Assembly (NCBI GenBank): GCA_029850565.1
Contig: JARCRR010000037.1
Location: forward strand, 1 to 17,153
DNA length: 17,153 nt
Reading direction: 5' to 3'
Source of the DNA: Gallionella sp.
GTDB lineage: Bacteria; Pseudomonadota; Gammaproteobacteria; Burkholderiales; Gallionellaceae
The notes beneath the pieces were generated by a model. That model did no database searches. It was not told where the DNA came from and saw nothing but the letters and a program-made list of their open reading frames with translations. Positions 1 to 6,565 of the stretch are shown here, one piece after another. The position numbers were made by a program, and so were the translations under genes. Position 1 is the stretch's first letter; each line of letters starts with the position of its first letter.

Positions 1-2
1 TC

Positions 3-293
3 GCCAGTGCGGTCAGCAACTTCGATCAGAAGAGCAACAAAGGATGCGAATCCAAGATCGACCAGTTCGACTTCACCGCCGTGGTTAATGCCTTCGATCA
101 GGCTTGTGCAAGCAGTGCGACTTACCAGCACTGGAACGCAAAGCAAAGTCTAAGTGCTGCTCATATCGATGATGGGGAAGGTTCAGTGTTGGGTAGCAGT
201 GCCTTCAAGGACATGAACATCAGCAGTCTGTTGGCGGCGGGGCAGGCGAATCAGAACCTTAATACGGTGCAGTTGAACCAGATCCGCAGCTAG
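3..293 (+). CDS. C-terminal fragment of an unidentified protein (5' end outside window)
   Basis: The reading frame is open from the left edge of the window (frame starting at base 3) to TAG at 291-293, so this is the last 96 residues of a longer protein. A GTG at 81 lies in this frame, but there is no reason to prefer it as a start because the frame continues upstream. The fragment is polar and rich in Ser, Ala, Asn and Gln. It contains a stretch reading VVNAFDQA followed about 12 residues later by W and then a SLSAAHI segment. That pattern resembles the tails of large RTX/haemolysin-type surface proteins of betaproteobacteria, but this is an impression from memory, not a demonstrated match. 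No membrane segment or catalytic motif is visible. It lies outside the island, to the left of the att-like repeat. Confidence 0.5.
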   Translation, partial: ASAVSNFDQKSNKGCESKIDQFDFTAVVNAFDQACASSATYQHWNAKQSLSAAHIDDGEGSVLGSSAFKDMNISSLLAAGQANQNLNTVQLNQIRS

Positions 294-499
294 CAGGATA
301 TGGCAGATTGGGAATTGAAATTGGATAGCTTGCTAAGCGCCACGTTTGAAATGCCTAGTGGGCTTCCCTGTTATGATGCCAGCCAAGGTGGCGGTCGCAC
401 AGTTTCGGGCTTCAATTTAGGTGGGGGATATCACGTTCCTTACTTATTTCCCTACCCCTTAATTGGGCAAATACCTCCCAAACTTTGTACGCAAACTAG

Positions 500-533
500 G
501 CTGTAATCCACCCCTGTAATTTTGCTGTAACTA
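500..533. repeat. Three CTGTAA iterons in left direct repeat
   Basis: Three 10-bp units built on CTGTAAYYW occur at 500-509, 513-522 and 524-533, spaced 11-13 bp apart. They are the counterparts of the units at 8701-8733. Such short spaced direct repeats next to a tRNA att core resemble arm-type binding sites of tyrosine integrases or excisionase sites. That role is inference. Confidence 0.35.
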
Positions 534-583
534 GAGATAAAAAGAGTGGATTTAATGCAAATAGAGTGTAGGGATGTGGAAAC

Positions 584-619
584 AAAAAAGCCGACAAATC
601 AGTTAGATGTCGGCTTTTT
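584..619 (-). terminator. Orphan copy of the tRNA-Leu intrinsic terminator
   Basis: The stem AAGCCGACA/TGTCGGCTT with a 12-nt loop is flanked by A and T runs on both sides, so it could work in both directions. It matches the hairpin at 8784-8818 almost base for base. Here it follows only a 23-bp tRNA 3' fragment, so it no longer terminates an intact tRNA gene. Confidence 0.7.
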
Positions 620-640
620 AGTAAGTTACGATTGTATTAG

Positions 641-663
641 TGGTGCCCAGAAGATGAATCGAA
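641..663 (-). other. attL-like duplicate of the tRNA-Leu 3' end
   Basis: 21 of 23 bases match 8841-8863 (CCA end, acceptor stem and part of the T arm), with differences at 655 and 658. The first 14 bases are identical, and similarity ends at 664. This is the expected core site for a tRNA-targeting tyrosine recombinase. Confidence 0.7.
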
Positions 664-694
664 TGCCTTGATATAGATGGGTTTGCACCTATTT

Positions 695-715
695 CCTGTA
701 ATTTTCCTGTAATTC
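695..715. repeat. Tandem pair of CCTGTAATTY units inside left island end
   Basis: CCTGTAATTT at 695-704 is followed by CCTGTAATTC at 706-715, 11 bp apart. The same unit occurs at 8701-8722 inside the right end of the island. Its position about 30 bp inside the left att core fits an arm-type recombinase site, but only by position and repetition. Confidence 0.35.
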
Positions 716-776
716 TGAACGTTTTTTCCGTCGAAATTCCTCGATTAGCAATAGTTCAGAGGTCCATCCATAGCAG

Positions 777-925
777 ACCACCGACTTTTGCAAAGAAACC
801 CTCCAGAAGGCGATCAACCGCTACTGCGCGTTTCAATTTTCAACGCCGGACAGCGCTGCCAGTTCACCATCCTCGATTTCACCGGATTGCTGAAAGATAA
901 CGGCATTCCAAACGGCATGGATTAG
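777..925 (+). pseudogene. Relic of an IS3-family transposase (OrfB) fragment
   Basis: Read in two frames with a shift near 834, this stretch translates to TTDFCKETLQKAINRYCAF and then IFNAGQRCQFTILDFTGLLK followed by DNGIPNGMD and a stop. This matches the DDE-domain segment of IS3-group OrfB proteins around the second catalytic Asp (family pattern: ALARYGKPEIFNTDQGSQFT, then a short block ending LLKDNGI and SMDGKG). In the relic the DQG motif is degraded to GQR, and an in-frame stop lies at 923-925. No start, no OrfA and no terminal inverted repeats are visible. It is a dead fragment. The rest of 664-978 holds only iterons and no gene. Confidence 0.6.
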
Positions 926-978
926 TGGCCTTCGGTGATTTTTCAATTGATTAAGTCGCTTTTTCTGGCATGACTAAC

Positions 979-1410
979 TCAATCTACCAAACGTTGTAGC
1001 GACCATTGCACATTAAGTTTATCCCACGGCACAAATACCTTACCTGACTCATCTTTTTCAATCACCATCCACTCTGAAAGCTTAGCCACGTCTTGGTATA
1101 CATTGCGATAACGCCTATCAAGCCGCTTCGCCAAAGCATAAATACTTTGTGGGCCTGTCTTTTTTAGAACCTCAACCAACTCCCACCGCTTCGGGCTAAA
1201 CACCTCGCCCATTTGCGCCATGTTCTTAAAGCCAAGAGCAAATTGTGTCGAAACTTCTCGACCATCCGATACTGCTTGCATCGTGTTGGCGATATCCCGC
1301 AACCCGTCAGACAGAGATCCGCCTACGGTAATTGTCAGAGTAGATTTGGTCGCTATCGATAACTGCAACGCCTGAGCTGCTGTAGCAACCGTCATTCTTT
1401 CAGGGGCCAT
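979..1410 (-). CDS. HTH DNA-binding protein (MarR-like, HVO_A0114-type)
   Basis: This 143-residue protein has a winged-helix-like C-terminal half (about residues 70-135). FSPKRWELVEVLKKTGPQSI is followed by a recognition-helix-like ALAKRLDRRYRNVYQDVAKL and a wing ending in VFVPWDKLNVQW. This layout is that of the small putative DNA-binding proteins annotated as the HVO_A0114 family, which often sit beside toxin genes. The N-terminal 65 residues are probably a dimerisation segment. The first ATG (1410) lacks a strong ribosome-binding site, and the ATG at codon 6 (1395) is an alternative start. It follows the ChpB-type toxin gene on the same strand after 43 bp, so it may be the third gene of that operon. 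Its usual small partner is not visible. It could be a stand-alone regulator or an orphan antitoxin. Confidence 0.65.
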   Translation of the reverse strand: MAPERMTVATAAQALQLSIATKSTLTITVGGSLSDGLRDIANTMQAVSDGREVSTQFALGFKNMAQMGEVFSPKRWELVEVLKKTGPQSIYALAKRLDRRYRNVYQDVAKLSEWMVIEKDESGKVFVPWDKLNVQWSLQRLVD

Positions 1411-1453
1411 TTTCGCAAGGCTTCGCTAGGTTATGGTGGGTTATGCATTCTGT

Positions 1454-1780
1454 TTACTCAAAAATCGGTGCAAGCTTCGCAAGCACCTCATCCATGATTG
1501 ACACAGGCAAGGAATCCACCTTGCGCGCATTGCGAGAGCCAAGATCGAGTACACGGGGCTGATCGCATCTAACGACACCGGTTGTTTTGATGCCAGTGAT
1601 AGGGACGGCAAAACCGATGCGACGGGCAAAGTCTCCACCACTGGTGATCGGGCAGACTATCGGCAACTTGGTCACCTCGTTGAACTCATTAGGAGACACG
1701 ACTACGACGGGACGGCTGCCGCGTTGTTCGCGTCCTTCGGTCGGATCGAGTGAAACAAGATAAATGTCACCCCGCCTCAT
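1454..1780 (-). CDS. PemK/MazF-family toxin, ChpB-like (endoribonuclease)
   Basis: This 108-residue protein belongs to the MazF/PemK/CcdB-fold toxin family, whose members are ribosome-independent mRNA-cleaving RNases. Visible family marks are the N-terminal RRGDIYLVSLDPTEGREQRG loop, the PVVVVSPNEFNE strand, PITSGGDFARRIGFAVPI (the ChpB-specific pattern), GVVRCDQPRVLDL with its R and D residues, and the C-terminal helix DEVLAKLAPIFE. The length is normal for the family and no damage is visible. The ATG overlaps the stop of the antitoxin gene by 4 bp (ATGA), indicating translational coupling. It is held inactive by the upstream-encoded antitoxin. Its role in the island may be stabilisation or abortive infection; that part is inference. 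Confidence 0.92.
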   Translation of the reverse strand: MRRGDIYLVSLDPTEGREQRGSRPVVVVSPNEFNEVTKLPIVCPITSGGDFARRIGFAVPITGIKTTGVVRCDQPRVLDLGSRNARKVDSLPVSIMDEVLAKLAPIFE

Positions 1781-2034
1781 ATTAACTCACCACCCACAGC
1801 AGGAGAGTCAAGCCATTCGCGTTCTTCCGCAGATTGCGGCTGTGAATAGTCGGAGGCGGCCAGAAGCTCAGCGAGTGTGTAGTGCGGCCTAGGCTTTGGA
1901 TCAACCACAAGGCAACCATCAGCGACGGCCATACCCACTGTGGCTCCTGCTTGCAGGTGCAGTTGATCAAGGAACGCTGGCGGAACGGCCAGCATCACCG
2001 AGCCGCCGACTTTGCGCAGATTGGTTGTGTGCAT
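1777..2034 (-). CDS. AbrB/MazE-type antitoxin, ChpS-like
   Basis: This 85-residue antitoxin is paired with the MazF/ChpB-type toxin. Residues 1-45 form the swapped-hairpin AbrB DNA-binding domain (NLRKVGGSVMLAVPPAFLDQ, then LQAGATVGMAV and LVVDP). Residues 50-85 form an acidic, probably flexible tail (HYTLAELLAASDY and EEREWLDSPAVGGELI) that resembles the ChpS toxin-neutralising tail. The ATG at 2034 is set by a strong GGAGG at 2041-2045, six bases upstream. Antitoxin-first order, the 4-bp overlap with the toxin, and a TTATA-N6-TATAA palindrome on the -10 box indicate autorepression, the usual logic for such pairs. Confidence 0.9.
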   Translation of the reverse strand: MHTTNLRKVGGSVMLAVPPAFLDQLHLQAGATVGMAVADGCLVVDPKPRPHYTLAELLAASDYSQPQSAEEREWLDSPAVGGELI

Positions 2035-2057
2035 GATGTACCTCCACTTGAATTAAG

Positions 2058-2094
2058 TTATATTGAAGTATAATTAAGATGTGTGAAATTGCAA
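2058..2094 (-). promoter_or_regulatory. Promoter and palindromic operator of the toxin-antitoxin operon
   Basis: Reading leftwards, TTGCAA (2089-2094) and TATACT (2067-2072) are separated by 16 bp, a good sigma70-type pair. A TTATA-N6-TATAA inverted repeat (2058-2073) covers the -10 box, as expected for an AbrB-type autorepressor site. The GGAGG ribosome site of the antitoxin follows at 2041-2045. Confidence 0.6.
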
Positions 2095-2117
2095 GCTTAA
2101 CCATATTTAGATGGTTA

Positions 2118-2273
2118 ATAGCCAAGTCGGATGTGTCGAGATCGTGGAGTGCAGACATCACCCACATCTGGCTGACACATGGTTTCGTCTTCATCACTGA
2201 ACTGATGAATAAACGCCACCTAGACACCGCATACCGAGTGGATTGATTGCAGCGCTATGGCAACCCTGAGCAT
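2118..2273 (+). pseudogene. Second IS3-family transposase (OrfB) relic
   Basis: In one frame the translation reads IAKSDVSRSWSADITHIWLT, HGFVFI, then TELMNKRHLDTAYRVD, a stop at 2244-2246, and LQRYGNPEH before a further stop. Intact IS3-group OrfB proteins have VWCADITYIRLAHGFVYLV, an intervening block, then SNTLDTAFCVEAL and ALQRYGKPEI in the same order. The relic has therefore lost an internal segment between HGFVFI and LDTAY. The first catalytic Asp (in ADITHI) is kept. Further degraded homology may run to about 2330. No intact gene lies between 2095 and 2468. The relic at 777-925 covers a different, partly overlapping part of OrfB, so the two are separate remnants. Confidence 0.6.
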
Positions 2274-2354
2274 TAGGTAACATCTTCGTAGCGTGTACTT
2301 TAAAGGGCATGCTAACGCGATGGAGCTGATGATCGGACTGACGGAGTATTTTGT

Positions 2355-2371
2355 GTTCTAAAATAGAGAAC
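2355..2371. promoter_or_regulatory. Inverted repeat GTTCT-N7-AGAAC upstream of the methyltransferase operon
   Basis: A perfect 5-bp palindrome with a 7-bp AT-rich centre lies about 100 bp before the methyltransferase start. It could be an operator for the operon. No convincing -35/-10 pair could be fixed with confidence between 2330 and 2468. Confidence 0.25.
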
Positions 2372-2468
2372 GATCGCACCAGTCACTGACATCTATGCCA
2401 TGATACAAGTGCAAAGCATGGCGAGGTAATTGAGGCGAAGTCGTAGATAAAAAGGGAATACGCTGCCT

Positions 2469-4235
2469 ATGTTTGATAGAGAAGTGCTAAATGCCACTGG
2501 TGTCCTCGGTAGGGGGGGGGCTCCTTCAGGTAACAGTAAAGACGTTGCTACGCGCCAAGCATTCGGCGCGTATTACACACCATTAAGGGTCGCAGCAATA
2601 CTGACGGATTGGGCTATTCGGGATGCCAAAGAAACAATTCTGGAGCCCTGTTTTGGTGGCTGCGACTTCTTAGAGGCAATGCAGAACCGTTTCATTGAAT
2701 GTGGGCAGACCATGCTTGCAGAGCATATATTTGGATGCGATGTTGATCTAGATGCTTTCGGTTACTTATCTAGCCGTTTGGGCACAATGACTCGGCCTGG
2801 AAATTTTCTTCATGCAGATTTTCTAACGACAACTGCCGACAGCTTTGGAAAAACCAATTTTGATGCAGTGATTGGCAATCCGCCGTATATAAAAAATGAT
2901 CGAATTGGTGACCATCAAAGGGAAAGCATCAAGCTGCTTTCGCAGCATATACATCAATGCGTAAAAGGACGCGCTAATCTATGGGCGTATTTCATTATGC
3001 ATGCCATGTCTTTCTTAAAAGTCGGCGGGAGAATGGCGTGGGTCTTGCCTGGAAATTTCCTTACTGCCGATTATGCCTCTTCAATCAGAACCGAACTCTC
3101 GAAGCGATTTAAGCATGTAATCGCCATATCGGTCGCGGAGCGACTGTTTTTGTCTCAAGGCACAGAGGAAAGAACCGTGGTCTTGATGTGTGATGGATAT
3201 CAGCAAGATGAGGGAAATGCGATCCAGATCAAATACTGCACTGACTCACTTGAACTGAAAGAAATTATTTCCGCTACCGATTTGGATAAAAAGGTTGGGG
3301 TGAATGAGCACGGGAAATTTGCACTACTCACCGAAGATCAGTCCAAGGCATTTATGGAGGTTGCAGGGATATTCCAAGCAAAAAGTATTGGTGAATTTGG
3401 GGCTGTCTACATAGGTATCGTGATTGGTGACAAAAAATTCTTCATACGCAGGATGAGTGAATGGAAAGAGATTCCCATATCTAAATCGTACTTTGTGCCG
3501 ATTGTTTCAAAATTTAAACACCTTAGCGGGTTGAGCCTAAAGCCAGATGATATTGATCGTTGGAGAGAGAATGACCAAGAGAGTTTTCTGCTGAATACTC
3601 GTGGAAAGAGATTGGGTAGCCAGGTGCGTAGCTATTTATCCACCAATGAAGAGAACAACAAGGGAGACAACAGTACTTTTTTGCGTCGAGAAATTTGGCA
3701 TCAGCCGGACGATGGCCGAGTTGCAGATGCATTTATAGCCTGTCTAAATAATCTAGGCCCACGGATGGTCCTAAATTCGGAAAAACTACAGGCGACAAAC
3801 ACGCTGTATAGATTTTTTTTCAAAACTGGATTGAATATTTCATTTCAAAAAATGCTCGCCATTTCAATGATGACAAGCTTTAGTCAGTTATCCGCTGAAC
3901 TTAATGGTCGCCAGTTAGGGTCAGGTGGATTAAAACTTGAGCCTAAAGGAGTTTCCAATATTCTGGTGGCTACGAACAACATTAAAACTGAGGCTGAAAT
4001 TTCTGCAACATTTAAGACAATGGATGATTTGATTCGACGTGAGAAGTTCGATGAAGCAAGACGAACCGCTGACTATTTCATATTTGGAGATCAACTTTCT
4101 CGGGTTGACTACGAAAATATATGCGAAGGATTGAAGCGTGTCCGTGCACATAGGTTACGTGGAAAAACTCTTGATGAAAGCAATACTTCGTATTCAGATG
4201 CAGCCCGTAACAACGTAACAATTATGAGGAACTAA
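2469..4235 (+). CDS. Eco57I-like N6-adenine DNA methyltransferase
   Basis: This 588-residue class I SAM-dependent DNA methyltransferase is expected to methylate adenine N6 in a specific DNA sequence. Visible motifs are GAYYTPLRVAAILTDWAI (motif X-like, residues 33-50), ILEPCFGGCDFL (motif I, SAM binding, 57-68), IFGCDVDLDAF (motif II, 87-97), LHADFL (114-119), and the catalytic NPPY (motif IV, 137-140, in VIGNPPYI). Residues about 300-520 form the likely target-recognition region, ending in the GRQLGSGGLKLEP signature common in these enzymes. There is no N-terminal nuclease domain, so it is a methyltransferase only. The ATG at 2469 has only a distant AGGGA (2453-2457). A G9 tract at codons 15-17 lies upstream of any in-frame alternative start, so its length decides expression. 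It is the first gene of the four-gene operon, and the next gene starts 2 bp after its stop. Confidence 0.9.
   Translation: MFDREVLNATGVLGRGGAPSGNSKDVATRQAFGAYYTPLRVAAILTDWAIRDAKETILEPCFGGCDFLEAMQNRFIECGQTMLAEHIFGCDVDLDAFGYLSSRLGTMTRPGNFLHADFLTTTADSFGKTNFDAVIGNPPYIKNDRIGDHQRESIKLLSQHIHQCVKGRANLWAYFIMHAMSFLKVGGRMAWVLPGNFLTADYASSIRTELSKRFKHVIAISVAERLFLSQGTEERTVVLMCDGYQQDEGNAIQIKYCTDSLELKEIISATDLDKKVGVNEHGKFALLTEDQSKAFMEVAGIFQAKSIGEFGAVYIGIVIGDKKFFIRRMSEWKEIPISKSYFVPIVSKFKHLSGLSLKPDDIDRWRENDQESFLLNTRGKRLGSQVRSYLSTNEENNKGDNSTFLRREIWHQPDDGRVADAFIACLNNLGPRMVLNSEKLQATNTLYRFFFKTGLNISFQKMLAISMMTSFSQLSAELNGRQLGSGGLKLEPKGVSNILVATNNIKTEAEISATFKTMDDLIRREKFDEARRTADYFIFGDQLSRVDYENICEGLKRVRAHRLRGKTLDESNTSYSDAARNNVTIMRN
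2512..2520 (+). repeat. G9 homopolymer tract in the methyltransferase 5' end (possible phase switch)
   Basis: Nine consecutive G residues sit at codons 15-17 of an otherwise AT-rich gene. With ten Gs the frame reads into TAA within four codons after the tract. With eight Gs it ends at a TAA about 60 bp later. The first in-frame ATG downstream is at codon 71, beyond motif I, so slippage would switch the enzyme off. Confidence 0.55.
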
Positions 4236-4237
4236 CT

Positions 4238-6565
4238 GTGGCATCTATTGATGCGCTTAAAAAAAACCTTACTGATGCACTAGCTGAAAAGGTCGTCAAC
4301 TACGGACAGATACTTCAGCTGGCTAATGAAATCGGGAAGCTGGATAAAGAAAGCGTACGATTTTCTGTTGATGCTAGCCACGTTTCTCGACTTGGGCTCG
4401 AATTAGTGTCGAAGCAAGAAACCGCAGTAGCTGAATTAATAAAAAATGCATATGACGCTGATGCTTCGACGGTAAATTTGATTTTTCGAGGATCTGAAAC
4501 GAGGGGGGGGATTCTTGAGATTGTTGACAACGGTCAGGGTATGTCTCGCGAGCAATTAATAAATGGCTTCATGAGAATCTCTACACAAGAAAAGGTGCAC
4601 AACCCAGCATCTGTTATTTACGCTAGACAACGTGCGGGGCGGAAAGGGATTGGTCGTTTTTCAACACAAAGACTGGGGGAAAAACTTTGCATTGAAACGC
4701 AATTAGAGGGGCTGGCTCACTCGCTACGACTTGAGATCGACTGGAATGAGTTTGAAGGAGGAAAAGAACTCCACCTTATTTCAAATCAAATAGTGGAGGC
4801 GCCGCAGAAAGAGAGGTGTGGCACAACTTTGAAAATATTGATGCTCAGAGATGCTTGGACGGAGTCTCAGATTCAAAGAACATTCCGTTATGTTTCCGAG
4901 CTCCTGCAGCCATTCCCGCTTGATGAGAATGCTGGCAAAGGTAGGCAGGATGATCCTGGTTTTAAGGTTACTATTTTCAGAGAGAAAGGTGACGGACTTG
5001 CTGTGGTCGCAAGCGAAGACCAGCTGATTTTGTCACATGCCGTTGCAAAAATCACAGGACAGGTTGATGACATTGGAACTCCTTTTGTAAGCGTTGACTC
5101 TTCAAAATATCATTTCAAATTGGAGCGTAGAAAGCTTGAATTTGAACCACGCCTAAACCCTAAAACCGGCCTGTCTATAATTGATTATCCATTGCTTGCC
5201 GGGATTAGGTTTTCTGCTCATTATTTTATTGCTGATGAATTACCTACAGGAACGCGTGGCTTTGTAAGAGATCTTTTGACTCGTCACGGTGGTGTCAGGA
5301 TATACAGAAATGGATTTCGTGTCCTACCTTATGGCGAGGCATTCGATGACTGGCTGGGTTTGCAGCGTTCAAGTGCGTTAAGAGCGCTCCTCCCTCCGCA
5401 TCACAATACAAACTTCTTGGGATTCGTTGAAATTGTTGATGTGGGTGGTGAGCGTTTTGAGGAAACGGCTAGTAGAGAAGGGTTGCTAGAAAATGAAGCA
5501 TTCCTTCAGCTTCAAGATTATGTCTATAGGGCGCTGATGGCTGGGGTTATTGAACTTGCACGCCTGAGAAATAAGAAAATATTTGCTTCGGACGATCCTG
5601 TTGAACCGTCCTCGAAAACTAAGCCATTCGAGAATCCCCGTGACACTGCATCATACTTGGCAGAGCAACTCCGATCCATGGGGAGCGCTAGCACAGATGG
5701 GACTAATTCGAGCGGCGATGCACACAATGCGAATCAACATGTTCCTGACGCGGAAAGTTTGGCGAAGGGAATTGAGGAATTTGGTGAGCAAACGCAAAGA
5801 CTCCTTGAAGAAAATGGAATGCTACGTGTCTTGGCAAGTCTTGGTTTGACGATCGGTGAGTTCACGCACGAAGTGCGTCATGCGCTAGCAGGATTGAATG
5901 CAACAGTAGATTCGCTTGGTAGCGAAAACGATGAGGCGGATGAATCCTCATCACTCTATGACTCGTTACGCAGCAACATTGGGCTTCTACAGAGCTATGT
6001 TAGGTACTTCGATAGTGCGGTTATACAAAATGCTCATCGCAAATTAGAAACTCATGAGTTGCGGGATTTGGTCGGAGAATTCACTGCTGTTATCGAGCCC
6101 TCACTAAGGCGTCAGAACATCGAGGTTGCCACCGAATTTCGTGGCTACGATTTGTTTACTAAACCCATGCACAAGTCGGAGTGGGCCTCGATTTTCTTGA
6201 ATCTGTTTACAAACTCTTTAAAGGCAATTCACCGTGCAGGCAGCAAGGGACGTATAAATATTGTTGCCGGGTCTGTTGATGATAGGTTGTACCTTGAATT
6301 TTCTGACAATGGCGACGGAATACCACAAGAAAATTTCTCGAAGATATTTGACGCATTTTTCACTACGAGTGCACCACCGGGGGCACTGTCATCGGATAGT
6401 GACAAGCTAGTAGGAACTGGTCTTGGTTTGAAGATAGTGCGCGACATCCTCGATGCAGCCAATGGTGAAATTGAACTTGTTGTGGCTCCCGATAACTATA
6501 AAACGTGTTTTCGCATAGAAATACCATGTGCGACTGAAGAGGAGATTGGCAATGCCAAATACTAG
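4238..6565 (+). CDS. Dual-GHKL ATPase: MORC/MutL-type N-terminal domain plus histidine-kinase-type C-terminal domain
   Basis: This 775-residue protein has two separate Bergerat-fold ATP sites. The first (about 55-200) has N-box ETAVAELIKNAYDADA (E66, N70), G1 box VDNGQGM (D97) and lid GRKGIGRFS (134-142), as in MORC/MutL/Hsp90-type ATPases. An S5-like region probably follows. After a low-complexity linker (about 450-525) comes a histidine-kinase-like core: H-box IGEFTHEVRHAL with H544, N-box NLFTNSLKAI (N659), G1 FSDNGDGIP (D690), F-box IFDAFFTT (703-710) and G2 GTGLGLKIV (726-734). The GTG start (4238) follows GAGGA at 4225-4229. No membrane segment is seen, so it should be cytoplasmic. It overlaps the receiver-like gene by 14 bp, suggesting phosphotransfer or ATP-gated partnership. 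Prokaryotic GHKL ATPases (paraMORCs) are known from restriction-modification neighbourhoods. The fusion to a full kinase core is the odd part. Confidence 0.85.
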   Translation: MASIDALKKNLTDALAEKVVNYGQILQLANEIGKLDKESVRFSVDASHVSRLGLELVSKQETAVAELIKNAYDADASTVNLIFRGSETRGGILEIVDNGQGMSREQLINGFMRISTQEKVHNPASVIYARQRAGRKGIGRFSTQRLGEKLCIETQLEGLAHSLRLEIDWNEFEGGKELHLISNQIVEAPQKERCGTTLKILMLRDAWTESQIQRTFRYVSELLQPFPLDENAGKGRQDDPGFKVTIFREKGDGLAVVASEDQLILSHAVAKITGQVDDIGTPFVSVDSSKYHFKLERRKLEFEPRLNPKTGLSIIDYPLLAGIRFSAHYFIADELPTGTRGFVRDLLTRHGGVRIYRNGFRVLPYGEAFDDWLGLQRSSALRALLPPHHNTNFLGFVEIVDVGGERFEETASREGLLENEAFLQLQDYVYRALMAGVIELARLRNKKIFASDDPVEPSSKTKPFENPRDTASYLAEQLRSMGSASTDGTNSSGDAHNANQHVPDAESLAKGIEEFGEQTQRLLEENGMLRVLASLGLTIGEFTHEVRHALAGLNATVDSLGSENDEADESSSLYDSLRSNIGLLQSYVRYFDSAVIQNAHRKLETHELRDLVGEFTAVIEPSLRRQNIEVATEFRGYDLFTKPMHKSEWASIFLNLFTNSLKAIHRAGSKGRINIVAGSVDDRLYLEFSDNGDGIPQENFSKIFDAFFTTSAPPGALSSDSDKLVGTGLGLKIVRDILDAANGEIELVVAPDNYKTCFRIEIPCATEEEIGNAKY
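4503..4510 (+). repeat. G8 homopolymer tract in the GHKL ATPase gene (possible phase switch)
   Basis: Eight consecutive Gs encode the RGG just before the G1 box of the first ATP site. With nine Gs the frame ends at a TGA three codons later. With seven Gs it ends at a TAA about 50 bp later. It is the second long G tract in the same operon. Confidence 0.5.

Larger units (their letters stand above)
363..663. repeat. Left copy of ~300-bp direct repeat flanking the island
   Basis: This stretch is an imperfect direct repeat of 8563-8863, at an offset of 8200-8201 bp. Shared blocks include CTGTTATGATGC near 368, the CTGTAA iterons at 500-533, AAAAGAGTGGATTTAATGC, a roughly 40-base block holding a terminator hairpin (584-619), AGTAAGTTAC, and the last 23 bases of a tRNA-Leu gene (641-663). 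The gap between the CDS ending at 293 and this repeat has no credible gene. The small open frame at 300-506 runs into the repeat and has no coding character. The repeat marks the left boundary of the island. It may be the original sequence downstream of the tRNA, or the end of a second element lying further left. Confidence 0.85.

Noticed and set aside
300..506. 68-codon plus-strand open frame near the left repeat
   Set aside because: It runs into the noncoding direct repeat, has no ribosome site or recognisable protein character, and its repeat counterpart on the right is not an open frame of the same kind.
1967..2379. Two minus-strand open frames upstream of the antitoxin
   Set aside because: They overlap the antitoxin promoter region and the IS3 relic, which reads on the plus strand. 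Their translations have no protein character.
2469..4235. Possibility that the methyltransferase is a fused type IIG restriction-modification enzyme
   Set aside because: The protein starts only about 30 residues before motif X and has no room for an N-terminal PD-(D/E)XK nuclease domain. No nuclease motif is visible in the C-terminal half.
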